Below are positions 23,596-34,760 of a stretch of DNA of 50,295 nucleotides, piece after piece; the first letter of the stretch is position 1, and every line of letters begins with the position of its first letter. Both the position numbers and the translations under genes were made by a program. The notes beneath the pieces were generated by a model, which was not told the DNA's origin, made no database searches, and saw nothing but the letters and a program-made list of their open reading frames with translations. The stretch lies in the NCBI GenBank assembly GCA_002773855.1, contig PEZY01000005.1, positions 72,237 through 122,531 of the forward strand. Direction: 5' to 3'. This stretch comes from Candidatus Buchananbacteria bacterium CG10_big_fil_rev_8_21_14_0_10_33_19. GTDB lineage: Bacteria; Patescibacteriota; Patescibacteriia; 2-01-FULL-39-33.

Positions 23596-24891
23596 TTAAA
23601 AATTAAATTCTTCTGAATGGATTAATTTTTTATCAACACCCAAACCCACAATTTGCTGTTTCAAAGATTCTATCATAGACATTGGTGCGCAAATAAAAAT
23701 ATCTTTTTCAGCCAACGCTCCAGACACATTATTTATAGTATCAGCGTTAAGATAGCCACTCTTATCATAACAAAAAAGATGTACTTTTAATTTGGGATTC
23801 AAACTTCTAAGAAAATCCAAATATATTGACTCACTATCATTTTTAAGACAATAAAAAAGATCAATGGAATAATCATCATCCTTTTGGAGTGATTGAGCCA
23901 TACTCAAAAATGGCGTAATACCAATACCACCAGCAATCCAAATTTGATTTTTATAAACAGCATTTTGATGAGAAAAAGATCCAAATGGTCCCTCCACCTT
24001 AGCTATAGATCCTGGTTTCAAATTAACCATTTTATTAGTATAGTCACCCAAACCTTTAACTGTAATTTTCAACAAATCATCTTCGGGCCTAGACGAAATA
24101 GTAAAAGGATGGCTTTCTTTGGAAATTGACGGATCAATAAAACTGATAAAAATAAACTGTCCCGCTCTAAACTTTAATTTTTTAGTTTGTGGCTTCAGAC
24201 TTATCTCCCACACCTTATCATTTAAAAGCACTACACTCTCAATTATATAACTATATTTTTTAACCAAATATTTACCCAATATAGTTCTGTAAACAAAAAC
24301 AGTTACCCCTAGAAATGCCAAACTAAACATATAAAACTTAAGCGGTGCATATCTAGATATATCACTAGGTATTAACAAAGCATGAAGAGATCCCAGAAAA
24401 AAAGCTAAGCCAAAAAATTTATGAGTTATCTTCCACAGATTATACTTTGGGCGCAGATACAGAGTTAAAACAATCAACAATACCATTAAACCTAAGGACA
24501 TAATGCCTAAATTTTTTGGTAAATCAGAACTTAAAGAAAAAAAGTAGACTGCTCCAGCCAATGAACCACCGGCATATTTAAAAATAAGTAACAAAGGATG
24601 AATTAAAAATAATATAAAAGCCCATTGACCAATCAAACTATGCTTAGCATAAACATTATTTAAACCCTTAAAATATTTATCCAGAAAAATAAACCGACCA
24701 CTTAAAATCAAACTAATAGAAAACAAGGCCATGCCCACCAAGGCGGTTAGCTGTCCAAAGCTCGAGGCTATAGCTAGTAAACTACTAAACCTAGGCAAAC
24801 TTGGTGGTGCTAAAAACCATAAGCCAATTGGTATAATCGCCAAAACTACAATAGTCAACCAAGCATGATTTAATTGAGAGTTTTTTTTCAT
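23596..24891 (-). CDS. Ferric reductase/NOX-like flavocytochrome
   Basis: This 431-residue transmembrane oxidoreductase has six hydrophobic helices. Helices 3 and 5 have paired histidines for two b-hemes (HSLIGQWAFILFLIHPLLL and HKFFGLAFFLGSLHALL). A ferredoxin-reductase-like cytoplasmic half follows: the FAD site FRAGQFIFISF and HPFTISSRPEDD, the NAD(P) site WIAGGIGITPFLSMAQSL, and the terminal ICAPMSMIESLKQQIVG. It should pass electrons from NAD(P)H across the membrane to iron, oxygen or the neighbouring cytochrome b5. YibE/F lies upstream and cytochrome b5 downstream in the same operon. CPR cells generally lack a full respiratory chain, which makes this module noteworthy. Confidence 0.9.
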   Translation of the reverse strand: MKKNSQLNHAWLTIVVLAIIPIGLWFLAPPSLPRFSSLLAIASSFGQLTALVGMALFSISLILSGRFIFLDKYFKGLNNVYAKHSLIGQWAFILFLIHPLLLIFKYAGGSLAGAVYFFSLSSDLPKNLGIMSLGLMVLLIVLTLYLRPKYNLWKITHKFFGLAFFLGSLHALLIPSDISRYAPLKFYMFSLAFLGVTVFVYRTILGKYLVKKYSYIIESVVLLNDKVWEISLKPQTKKLKFRAGQFIFISFIDPSISKESHPFTISSRPEDDLLKITVKGLGDYTNKMVNLKPGSIAKVEGPFGSFSHQNAVYKNQIWIAGGIGITPFLSMAQSLQKDDDYSIDLFYCLKNDSESIYLDFLRSLNPKLKVHLFCYDKSGYLNADTINNVSGALAEKDIFICAPMSMIESLKQQIVGLGVDKKLIHSEEFNF

Positions 24892-24900
24892 ATCAATATT

Positions 24901-26007
24901 TTATTTGATTTTTAAATAATTAGACGCTAAATAAGTAGACACCGGCAAAGACAAAGCCACTCCAACACTACCGACTAACGACCTGACAATTTCGGTGGCA
25001 ATAATTTCATTATTAATCACTGACGAAACAGACAAAAATGGCTGCTGATGAACCACAAACAATAATAGAAGTGGCAAAGAAGCACCGGCATAAGTTAAAA
25101 ATAAAGTATTAATAATTGCTCCCAAATGAGTATTGCCAATTTTATAGGCCCGTCTAAAAACCTCTACCTTAGATAAATCAGGATTAGCTTCTTTAATCTG
25201 TTCGACTGCCTCTATTTGACCAACAATCACATCGTCTAATACGCCAACTGTACCAATAAGTATACCAGCTAACAACAATCCCTTAAAATCTATAGCCTGT
25301 TTACCAATACCAATCAAAAAGGCGGCCTCTTCCTGAGCCATACCGGTTAACCTAGTTAAATTAGTAAAAATTACTGATAAAACCATTGTAGCAACCAAAG
25401 ACAATAAAACACTAACAATCGCTAAATGTGATTTTTGATTAAACCCCCCTGTTAAATAAATCATAATGGCCAGAATCAAAAAAGCTCCAATTACACCAAC
25501 AACTAACGGATTACTACCAGCTAAAATTTGCGGTAAAATTAATTTAATAATTACAAAAAAACTTAAAACCAAACTAATCAAAGCTTTTACCCCCTTTGAT
25601 CTGCCAGCCACTACGACAATAACCGCAAACACAATAGTCAGTATATACAAATAGCCTCGTCTAACAAAATCAACAATATAAAATTTATCAATGTTATCTA
25701 AATCCAGACTCCCTTGCACTAAAACTCTATCACCTACTCTATAGACATTAGCACCTACCACCTCAAATTCCGAAATACCATTATATTCTATCTCTTGATT
25801 CTTAAAATTACCGTCCAAGCCTCTCAACAAAATATTTTGCTGGATTAATTTACTGCTATCGTCTCTGATAATTTCTTTTTGATCTAATATTTTAATTACT
25901 TTAGCTTCAAAAATTTCACTACTAGCACTGGAATTATCTTGAGCTAAAATTGATAGTGGCACCAACAACACAATCAGTGATATTAAAATTGTTATTTTTT
26001 TAATCAT
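24901..26007 (-). CDS. YibE/F-like multi-pass membrane protein
   Basis: This 368-residue protein has a signal peptide (ITILISLIVLLVPLSILAQ), an exported beta domain of about 100 residues (VIKILDQKEIIRDDSSKLIQQNILLRG...YRVGDRVLVQGSLD) and seven to eight membrane helices. The YibE/F hallmark is LLAGILIGTVGVLDDVIVGQIEAVEQIKEANP...AYKIGNTHLGAIINTLFLTYAGASLPLLL. The function is unknown; transport has been proposed for the family. It is the first gene of the string that runs through flavocytochrome, cytochrome b5, DedA, dnaG and rpoD. A 14-bp palindrome (ACAAAATATTTTGT, 26031-26044) lies 24 nt before its start and may be an operator. Confidence 0.85.
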   Translation of the reverse strand: MIKKITILISLIVLLVPLSILAQDNSSASSEIFEAKVIKILDQKEIIRDDSSKLIQQNILLRGLDGNFKNQEIEYNGISEFEVVGANVYRVGDRVLVQGSLDLDNIDKFYIVDFVRRGYLYILTIVFAVIVVVAGRSKGVKALISLVLSFFVIIKLILPQILAGSNPLVVGVIGAFLILAIMIYLTGGFNQKSHLAIVSVLLSLVATMVLSVIFTNLTRLTGMAQEEAAFLIGIGKQAIDFKGLLLAGILIGTVGVLDDVIVGQIEAVEQIKEANPDLSKVEVFRRAYKIGNTHLGAIINTLFLTYAGASLPLLLLFVVHQQPFLSVSSVINNEIIATEIVRSLVGSVGVALSLPVSTYLASNYLKIK

Positions 26008-26056
26008 ACTAAAATTATTTAGCCATCATCACAAAATATTTTGTTGATTTAATTAA

Positions 26057-26650
26057 TTATATTTTTTTAGCAATAAAATTTAAATAATTTTTTGACCTGG
26101 GTTTAAATTCTTCAAAATAGATTATTTCAAAACCAGCAAATCTGAGTAATTCTTCGACTTCTGATTTAGTATAAAAACTAAACCATCTTGTCATATCACT
26201 ATCAAAGCTATCACGGTACCCTTCGGTGTCACCTTCTATTAAACCTAGTCCAAATACACCATCAGTTTTTAATACCCGCTTAATTTCTGACAACACTTGA
26301 GATACTTCTGATTTAGGTATATGTAATAACGAAGTATAAGACCACACCCCACCAAAAGTCTGATCAGCAAAAGGCAAATTATTAAAATCTCCTAAAACAG
26401 AATTAAGGCCTCTAGCCTGGCAAATTTCCACCATAGCTTCTGAAGCTTCCAAGCAAGTCACCTCTAAGCCCTCTTGTTTTAAAATTAAGCCATCACGCCC
26501 TGGCCCACTACCAATATCTAATACATTACCTACTGCTAACTTTTTAAATTGACTAATAAAAGGTTTAGGAAAAAGTTGCCAAAAATCAATCGTCTCCTGA
26601 TCATAGTCTTGGGCTTTTTGATTATAAGTTTGAATGGTTTTAAGATCCAT
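26057..26650 (-). CDS. Class I SAM-dependent methyltransferase
   Basis: The protein (197 residues from the ATG at 26650) has a Rossmann methyltransferase fold. Motif I is VLDIGSGPGRDGLILKQEG, motif II CLEASEAMVEICQARG, the acidic loop GDFNNLPFADQTFGGVWSYTSLLHI, and then LSEIKRVLKTDGVFGLGLIEG. The preferred start, MDLKTIQTYNQKAQDYDQET, is the usual beginning of this subfamily; the ORF track begins ten codons earlier. The substrate is not predictable. It has its own promoter candidate at 26717-26746. Confidence 0.9.
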   Translation of the reverse strand: MDLKTIQTYNQKAQDYDQETIDFWQLFPKPFISQFKKLAVGNVLDIGSGPGRDGLILKQEGLEVTCLEASEAMVEICQARGLNSVLGDFNNLPFADQTFGGVWSYTSLLHIPKSEVSQVLSEIKRVLKTDGVFGLGLIEGDTEGYRDSFDSDMTRWFSFYTKSEVEELLRFAGFEIIYFEEFKPRSKNYLNFIAKKI

Positions 26651-26716
26651 AAAATTTAGACTACTATCATTAATAAACATGGTACTATAACTAGATATTA
26701 CAAGTAATATAAGAGT

Positions 26717-26746
26717 ATCTTAGCACGATTTTAAGCCTTTTTTCAA
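26717..26746 (-). promoter_or_regulatory. Promoter of methyltransferase gene
   Basis: On the minus strand TTGAAA (26741-26746), an 18-nt spacer and TAAGAT (26717-26722) preceded by TGC form an extended -10 promoter, giving a leader of about 60 nt to the ATG at 26650. Confidence 0.45.
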
Positions 26747-26857
26747 TATATCTGAATCGAGCTCCAATTTTATTAACATATGATTAAAGCAAGACACTTA
26801 TTTTAAATTTAATAATAACAAACAGACACCATCAAATAATGTATTTTTGTTAACTAC

Positions 26858-27325
26858 TTAGATATTTATGGCTTGCTTGATTGTCATTTCCAATTTACTG
26901 GAATCATCTGTCCCTACACGATAAATTTTTCTGTTTTTCATTGTTATTTCAACCGCATCAAAACCAGAAACATTATATATCCACATTTTGGGCCATAACC
27001 ATAGTCTTATTCCCCAGCCATAATACCAATGATTTTTTACTTGTTTTACTGATATTATTTCACTAAGCAAAAACTTTTTTCTAAAAATTCCATAACCAAA
27101 TTTAATCCTAAGATATTTTTTATCAATGGAAGTTGTCAAGACGGTAAATGATGTCAAAATAACCAGAATTAATGTCATTACACTCGTAACCAATAAATTT
27201 GTACCGGAATCAACAGACGGTGATTCAGCTCTAGCCGTTATTTGAAGCCATGCAAAAAACATCAACACAGCCAGCACAACCACTAACATTAAATATCCAA
27301 TTTGAGTGTGTTTGTATGAAGTCAT
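26858..27325 (-). CDS. Two-helix membrane protein with PH-like domain
   Basis: This 155-residue protein has two membrane helices (IGYLMLVVVLAVLMFFAWLQI and LLVTSVMTLILVILTSFTVL). A cytoplasmic bacterial PH-like domain follows: LRIKFGYGIFRKKFLLSEIISVKQVKNHWYYGWGIRLWLWPKMWIYNVSGFDAVEITMKNRKIYRVGT. The GYGIR...VSGxDAVEI pattern is typical of bPH proteins annotated as DUF/PH-like. The function is unknown; related domains are proposed to sit at the membrane face. It is the last of three small membrane-protein genes (9 nt after the 269-residue gene). Confidence 0.7.
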   Translation of the reverse strand: MTSYKHTQIGYLMLVVVLAVLMFFAWLQITARAESPSVDSGTNLLVTSVMTLILVILTSFTVLTTSIDKKYLRIKFGYGIFRKKFLLSEIISVKQVKNHWYYGWGIRLWLWPKMWIYNVSGFDAVEITMKNRKIYRVGTDDSSKLEMTIKQAINI

Positions 27326-27334
27326 AAGTTATGT

Positions 27335-28144
27335 TTATTTAATTGTTTGGATAATTTTATCAACCATTGCGTCAACATCAAAAGTTTCTCTTTCACTGAC
27401 ACAAGCCTTATTTTGTGCTTCATCGTAATTGTTGCAGTTAGGATAACGCAAAATAAAACTAACCTTAACTAGTTTGTCATTTTTAATAGTAGTATAGGTA
27501 TATGACGAGTACACACTACCAGCCGCACCTTCGTTTTTTATATTCATGCAGTAAATTCTGTCATCAACTAACCTCTGATAAGTTACATCCGCCAAGCTAC
27601 TTACTTCCATTGGTGTAGTTTTGCAGGAAAAAGTTCCTGTTTCTATTTTCACGACTGGTGGCCAGTCTACAACGCTGATATATTTTGCCAGTAACCCTTT
27701 GGGGTATTGATATGTTATTCCATCGTCATTAGTGATTATCGTCCAGTGATTATTATTGGCATTATTGCTGTTTTCAATAATAGTCCAAAGCGAATAGTAA
27801 CGGCTGTAATATTTGTGAGTGGCAACCGCGCTGGCTCCTGTTGATGATTTAAAAATATAACCCGAGCCCATTTGCTCTATAAAATAATAATCCTTTTCTT
27901 TCATAAAAGACTTTATTATCTCCAAATTACCACTTTTGGTAATGTATTTATTTTCTCCAATATCTAATTTAACAACATCTCTATTGCCAAAAGTTAGCTG
28001 GGAAATACCTTTAATTTGTGGCCAAGGATTGCCTTCTTGGAAAATTACTGACGAGTAGAAAAACATAAAAATACCCAACACTAAGATAGTGACGGATATA
28101 AGCAACAAAACCTTTTTATTTTTTGATGAGTGTTCAAAAATCAT
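27335..28144 (-). CDS. Single-pass exported protein, unknown function
   Basis: This 269-residue protein was not recognised. An N-terminal membrane anchor (KVLLLISVTILVLGIFMFFYSSVIF) is followed by about 235 residues that look extracellular, rich in aromatic and polar residues. It includes four cysteines (FSCKTTP, IYCMNI, PNCNN, KACVSE) that could form two disulfides. It lies between a 60-residue two-helix protein (6 nt) and the PH-like protein (9 nt), forming an operon of small envelope proteins. Confidence 0.7.
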   Translation of the reverse strand: MIFEHSSKNKKVLLLISVTILVLGIFMFFYSSVIFQEGNPWPQIKGISQLTFGNRDVVKLDIGENKYITKSGNLEIIKSFMKEKDYYFIEQMGSGYIFKSSTGASAVATHKYYSRYYSLWTIIENSNNANNNHWTIITNDDGITYQYPKGLLAKYISVVDWPPVVKIETGTFSCKTTPMEVSSLADVTYQRLVDDRIYCMNIKNEGAAGSVYSSYTYTTIKNDKLVKVSFILRYPNCNNYDEAQNKACVSERETFDVDAMVDKIIQTIK

Positions 28145-28150
28145 AATAGA

Positions 28151-28333
28151 TTATTTTTTCTTTCTGCCTCTAACTACAATAACAATAGTAGCAATAATTA
28201 GGACGAGACCAATTCCTTGTAATCCAGGACTATCGTCAAATTCACCAAATATAATAAAAAATATTCCCAGTAACACTGCTAGAATTTTCGGGATCCAATA
28301 TAAGATTTTATTTTTTATGTCAGAGTAGTTCAT
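28151..28333 (-). CDS. Small two-helix membrane protein
   Basis: This 60-residue protein consists of two hydrophobic helices separated by a short acidic turn (IPKILAVLLGIFFIIFGEFDDSPGLQGIGLVLIIATIVIVVRGRKKK) with a basic tail, so both ends are likely cytoplasmic. The sequence has real membrane-protein character, and tight spacing with the next gene supports that it is a gene. The function is unknown. Confidence 0.6.
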   Translation of the reverse strand: MNYSDIKNKILYWIPKILAVLLGIFFIIFGEFDDSPGLQGIGLVLIIATIVIVVRGRKKK

Positions 28334-28341
28334 TTACTTAT

Positions 28342-28347
28342 AGTATA
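28342..28347 (-). promoter_or_regulatory. -10 box of small membrane-protein operon
   Basis: TATACT on the minus strand ends 8 nt before the ATG of the 60-residue gene. A good -35 is not visible. Transcription would begin at or next to the start codon, so this is another probable leaderless or near-leaderless mRNA. Confidence 0.4.
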
Positions 28348-28393
28348 GCTCAAAAATTAACTTTATTGAATGGCTGATTTTTATAGCAAAAAC

Positions 28394-28424
28394 AAAAACA
28401 GCGACCAAAAAGTCGTTGTTTTTA
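28394..28424 (-). terminator. Terminator downstream of tRNA-Ser
   Basis: The stem AAAAACAGCGAC/GTCGTTGTTTTT with a 6-nt loop and a T-rich tail on the minus strand lies between tRNA-Ser and the next transcription unit. A second perfect hairpin, CATTTGTC-ATA-GACAAATG (28452-28470), lies just upstream of it and may be an RNA-processing structure. Confidence 0.75.
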
Positions 28425-28497
28425 TTTAACTATTTATGCATGCGAGTCGCACATTTGTCATAGACAAATGGGTTGACCTCGATAATAAATTGTAACT

Positions 28498-28587
28498 TGG
28501 CGGAGAGAACAGGATTCGAACCTGCGGTACCTTTTACAGTACACACGCTTTCCAAGCGTGCGCCTTCAACCACTCGGCCACCTCTCC
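28498..28587 (-). tRNA. tRNA-Ser (anticodon GGA), CCA encoded
   Basis: Minus-strand cloverleaf: acceptor GGAGAGG/TCTCTCC, discriminator G, then encoded CCA. The anticodon loop TTGGAAA gives GGA. The long variable arm typical of type II tRNAs and the T-loop GTTCGAATC are present. The ORF-track proteins through it are artefacts. Confidence 0.95.
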
Positions 28588-28721
28588 AAATTTACTCGGC
28601 AAGGCCTCGAACAAAAAAATGTTGTCCTCGCGTTTCCAGGGTTCCTTTTTGTCACCCGTAAAATACTCAAAAGTAGACTACCCCAATTTTAACCAAAATA
28701 ATGAATTTTGTCCATAAAAGC

Positions 28722-28752
28722 CAAACACTTCAGACTAGGTCTGAAGTGTTTG
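28722..28752 (-). terminator. Terminator of gatC-gatA-thioredoxin unit
   Basis: A perfect 14-bp stem (CAAACACTTCAGAC/GTCTGAAGTGTTTG) with loop TAG lies 37 nt after the thioredoxin gene stop. The downstream T-tract on the minus strand is short (CTTTT), so termination may be partial. Confidence 0.7.
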
Positions 28753-28788
28753 ATTTATGGTAATTTAGCCAAATTCTAAAATTTGATT

Positions 28789-29388
28789 TTATTTGATCAT
28801 ATCTTCAATCAAAGCCTCGAATTCTACTTTCTCAGCCGCTAAATCTTGCTTTTGTTCATAACCATTACCAATCCGAGAATACTTACAACCAAAAACGAAA
28901 GTTGGAATAGAACCACCTGGGTTAAATTCTTTGTAAATTGCTAAATCCTTTGCTGGCACGACAGATTCTTTTTGAGCAGTTAAGGTATTATCATTTGTGT
29001 CTACTTCCCAATGATAAGCTACGATTTTACCTTCAGCTACATATTTACTAACCACTTCATCAAAAGTATCTTTGATCCATTGGCAATGAGGACACCAAGT
29101 CGTCGAAAATAAATAAACCACTGGTTTACCATCTTCGGTACATATTTCAGCTTCAGACTTTTCTGAAAAAGTAGTCACACCCGGCACATTAGCCTGATTT
29201 TGAGCTACTGGTTGTTGCTGATTATTATCACCAGTTACCACATTTTGTTGCCCAGCCACACTAGGAGTGTTACCACTCTTACCACTTAGAAACACTACAC
29301 CCAAAATTATTAAACCAATAACACTAATAGAAGCTATACCGCCAAAAAGGCCTAAGAGAAATTGTTGGTTTTTAACACCTTCACTCAT
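28789..29388 (-). CDS. Membrane-anchored thioredoxin-like protein (WCPHC)
   Basis: This 199-residue protein has an anchor helix (residues about 11-35, LGLFGGIASISVIGLIILGVVFL), a low-complexity Gln/Asn-rich linker (about 36-70) and an extracellular thioredoxin domain. The active site is FSTTWCPHCQWIKDTF, and GGSIPTFVFGCKYSRIG holds the cis-proline loop. The WCPHC motif is DsbA-like. Extra cysteines (AEICTED and FGCKY) flank the fold. It probably oxidises or isomerises disulfides of exported proteins such as the Cys-rich surface protein at 46190-48016. It follows gatA by 34 nt. Confidence 0.88.
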   Translation of the reverse strand: MSEGVKNQQFLLGLFGGIASISVIGLIILGVVFLSGKSGNTPSVAGQQNVVTGDNNQQQPVAQNQANVPGVTTFSEKSEAEICTEDGKPVVYLFSTTWCPHCQWIKDTFDEVVSKYVAEGKIVAYHWEVDTNDNTLTAQKESVVPAKDLAIYKEFNPGGSIPTFVFGCKYSRIGNGYEQKQDLAAEKVEFEALIEDMIK

Positions 29389-29422
29389 ATTTTTTTAAAA
29401 TTATTTATTATCTTTAAATTTA

Positions 29423-30883
29423 TTATTTTATGTCTGGCTTTTTATTGTGCCAGCTGGTTACTTGTTGATACTGATAACCGGCTCGCAAAATAGTTTTTTC
29501 ATCAAAACGTTTACCCAGCAATTGAATACCAACTGGCAAACCACCAGCAAATCCAGCTGGCAAGGACAAACCACAAATACCGGCTAACGAGGCTGGAATA
29601 GTAAATATGTCAGCCAAATAATCCTTCAGTGGATTATTAGTATTCTCCCCCAACTTCCAAGCTGGCGTTGGCGACACTGGTGTCAGTATAACATCAATAT
29701 CCTCAAATGTCTTGTCAAAATCTTGTTTAACCAAAGTTCTAACTTGCATAGCCTTTTTGTAATAAGCATCATAATAGCCAGACGACAAGGCATAAGTGCC
29801 AATCATTATTCGTCTTTTTACCTCAGCACCAAAGCCACTGGTCTTAGTATCTAAATAAAGATCTAACAACTCCCTACTATCACGCTTAGACAAGCCATAC
29901 CTAATACCATCATATCTAGCCATATTAGAACTCACCTCACTGGGACAAATAATATAATAAGCCGCGACTGCTAAATCCGTATGTGGCAAACTAACATCAA
30001 TCACTTCAGCACCCATCTCTTCAAACTTTTTGGCTGCTGACAAGATAATATTTCTAACTTCTTCATCAACCCCTTCAATAAAATATTCTTTGGGCAAGCC
30101 AATCCTTAAACCTTTAATATCTTTTTTAATCTCTTGTAAATAATCATCCACTTTTTCTGCCGGAGTAGTCGAATCTTTTTCATCACGCCCAGCTATCTGC
30201 TGTAAAATAAAAGCCGCATCTTCCACATTTTTAGTAATTGGACCAATAGTGTCCAGTGATGAGGTCATAGCCATTACTCCATATCTAGAAACTCGGCCAT
30301 AAGTTGGTTTTAGTCCAGTAGCGTTACAAAACGACGCTGGCTGACGAATAGATCCGCCAGTATCTGTGCCCAATGAATAAGCACACATATCAGCTGCTAC
30401 GGCTGCCGCACTACCACTCGAACTACCACCTGGCACTCGACTAATATCCCACGGATTATGAGTGGGGAAAAATCCAGAATTTTCACCAGAACCACCCATC
30501 GCAAATTCATCCAAATTAGTCTTACCAATAATAACTCCCTTAGACTCTCTGATGGTTTTAACCACTGAAGCATCATAGGGTGGGACATAATTCTCTAAAA
30601 TTTTAGAAGCGCCGGTTGATTTAATACCTTTAGTGCAAAAAAGATCTTTTATAGCTACTGGAATACCAGCTAGTGGCGACAATGATTCATTGTGTTTGAT
30701 TTTTGCATCCACTAATTTAGCCTGAGACAATGCTTCAGTTTCATTTAAAGTAATAAAAGCACCAACTTTAGAATCAAAAGATTTTATTTGTTCTAAATAT
30801 TTTTTCGTTATTTCCTCACTAGAAAATTTCTTATCTCGTAAGCCTTCAAATGTTTCTAGAGCGGTTAATTTATTTAAATCCAT
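29423..30883 (-). CDS. gatA: Glu-tRNA(Gln)/Asp-tRNA(Asn) amidotransferase subunit A
   Basis: This 486-residue amidase subunit releases ammonia from glutamine for transamidation of mischarged tRNA. The catalytic triad Lys-cisSer-Ser is intact: K79 in PVAIKDLFC, S154 in PGGSSSGSAAAV and S178 in GTDTGGSIRQPA, at the same numbers as in Staphylococcus aureus GatA. The length is normal. It follows gatC by 11 nt. gatB is not in this window. Gln-tRNA and possibly Asn-tRNA are therefore probably made by the indirect route. Confidence 0.97.
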   Translation of the reverse strand: MDLNKLTALETFEGLRDKKFSSEEITKKYLEQIKSFDSKVGAFITLNETEALSQAKLVDAKIKHNESLSPLAGIPVAIKDLFCTKGIKSTGASKILENYVPPYDASVVKTIRESKGVIIGKTNLDEFAMGGSGENSGFFPTHNPWDISRVPGGSSSGSAAAVAADMCAYSLGTDTGGSIRQPASFCNATGLKPTYGRVSRYGVMAMTSSLDTIGPITKNVEDAAFILQQIAGRDEKDSTTPAEKVDDYLQEIKKDIKGLRIGLPKEYFIEGVDEEVRNIILSAAKKFEEMGAEVIDVSLPHTDLAVAAYYIICPSEVSSNMARYDGIRYGLSKRDSRELLDLYLDTKTSGFGAEVKRRIMIGTYALSSGYYDAYYKKAMQVRTLVKQDFDKTFEDIDVILTPVSPTPAWKLGENTNNPLKDYLADIFTIPASLAGICGLSLPAGFAGGLPVGIQLLGKRFDEKTILRAGYQYQQVTSWHNKKPDIK

Positions 30884-30894
30884 AAAAGTTTTAG

Positions 30895-31179
30895 TTATAA
30901 AATCTTTGGCACCTTAACGTAACCATTGCTATTTTCTGGAGCAGAGCCAACTAACTCATTACTAATACCAGATTCTTGTATTTCATCATCTCGCATAACA
31001 TTAACCAAACCAGTAACTTGAGACGTTTCTTCTACGCCATCGGTATTAATGGTTTGTAATTTTTCAACATAATCCAAAATATCAGACAACTGCTGACTGT
31101 ATAAATTAGCATCTTGATCGGTTAAATTTAACCTAGCCAATTTAGCAATATGTTCTACTTCTGCTTTAGATAATTTCAT
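30895..31179 (-). CDS. gatC: Glu-tRNA(Gln)/Asp-tRNA(Asn) amidotransferase subunit C
   Basis: This 94-residue subunit stabilises the GatA-GatB interface. It matches the family throughout: KAEVEHIAKLARLNLTDQDANLYSQQLSDILDYVEKLQTINTDGVEETSQVTGLVNVMRDD. It is the first gene of the gatC-gatA-thioredoxin unit, with a good promoter at 31206-31234. Confidence 0.95.
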   Translation of the reverse strand: MKLSKAEVEHIAKLARLNLTDQDANLYSQQLSDILDYVEKLQTINTDGVEETSQVTGLVNVMRDDEIQESGISNELVGSAPENSNGYVKVPKIL

Positions 31180-31205
31180 GAAATTTATAGTTAATAACTA
31201 AAAAG

Positions 31206-31234
31206 ATTCTATCATTTATGACATTTTTTGGCAA
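31206..31234 (-). promoter_or_regulatory. Promoter of gatC-gatA unit
   Basis: On the minus strand TTGCCA (31229-31234), a 17-nt spacer and TAGAAT (31206-31211) preceded by TGA form an extended -10 promoter. It lies between the ligA stop and gatC, so this unit does not depend on the pilus operon. Confidence 0.6.
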
Positions 31235-31246
31235 TATCTCAAATAA

Positions 31247-34149
<2,903 letters not shown>

Positions 34150-34151
34150 AA

Positions 34152-34760
34152 TTATCTTTTATAAACTCGACTAGAAATTGTAGTCTGAATAAATATTTCC
34201 TTTTCAAATTTGGGATTAATATTTTGATTTTTTAATTTTAAAAATATTACCACTCGAGGTTGTTTGTTGGTCGCTGGGTTAGTGTTATAAATATCTTCTA
34301 AGTTTGGGATGATATAAAACTTAACATCAGTTACCGCTACGTCATCAGCATTCAAATTGGCCGCTTGGCCATTGACAATATATTCCAAATTATTACCACT
34401 AGCTGATTTAACAATCGAAGTCTCATTACCAAGCTCATCTTTTAGAAAATCAATTCTATCCTGTGGCTGGACCGCCTCCACTGGATATTTTATTTGCCGA
34501 GCTCTTATTTCTCTGGCTATTTTTTCGACAATATAGCGACCGTCATTTTGTAATCGTTGATAGCTAGCAGTGTGCTGATGTAAGCTACTAGCATTAAGAT
34601 AAACCGCAGAGATAATAACTGAGGCAATAGAAAAAATACCAATAGCAATGACTACTTCAGCGAGACTGAAACCAAAACATAAAACATCTAACGTGTAACG
34701 TCTAACATTTTTTCTATTATTTTTTGATAATGCTCCAAAGCATTTTACCAACTTTATCAT
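34152..34760 (-). CDS. PilW/PulJ-like minor prepilin with long leader
   Basis: This 202-residue protein has the prepilin site CFGFSLAEVVIAIGIFSIASVIISAVYL, cleaved by PilD after the glycine. The leader before the site is unusually long and basic (about 30 residues, MIKLVKCFGALSKNNRKNVRRYTLDVL). Part of it is encoded by an ACGTTA-type repeat (34676-34708). The first 44 nt overlap the end of the four-helix-bundle gene in another frame. No in-frame Met lies nearer to the cleavage site. The C-terminal part is a small globular domain. Confidence 0.8.
   Translation of the reverse strand: MIKLVKCFGALSKNNRKNVRRYTLDVLCFGFSLAEVVIAIGIFSIASVIISAVYLNASSLHQHTASYQRLQNDGRYIVEKIAREIRARQIKYPVEAVQPQDRIDFLKDELGNETSIVKSASGNNLEYIVNGQAANLNADDVAVTDVKFYIIPNLEDIYNTNPATNKQPRVVIFLKLKNQNINPKFEKEIFIQTTISSRVYKR
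34676..34708. repeat. ACGTTA-type short repeat, copy in PilW leader
   Basis: ACATAAAACATCTAACGTGTAACGTCTAAC belongs to a family of degenerate words (TAACGT/ACGTTA spaced 8-9 nt) seen four times in this pilin region. Here it is translated as part of the prepilin leader. Confidence 0.45.

Noticed and set aside
28473-28661. Plus-strand 62-residue ORF
   Set aside because: It is the antisense of tRNA-Ser (ERTGFEPAVP...), a common false annotation.
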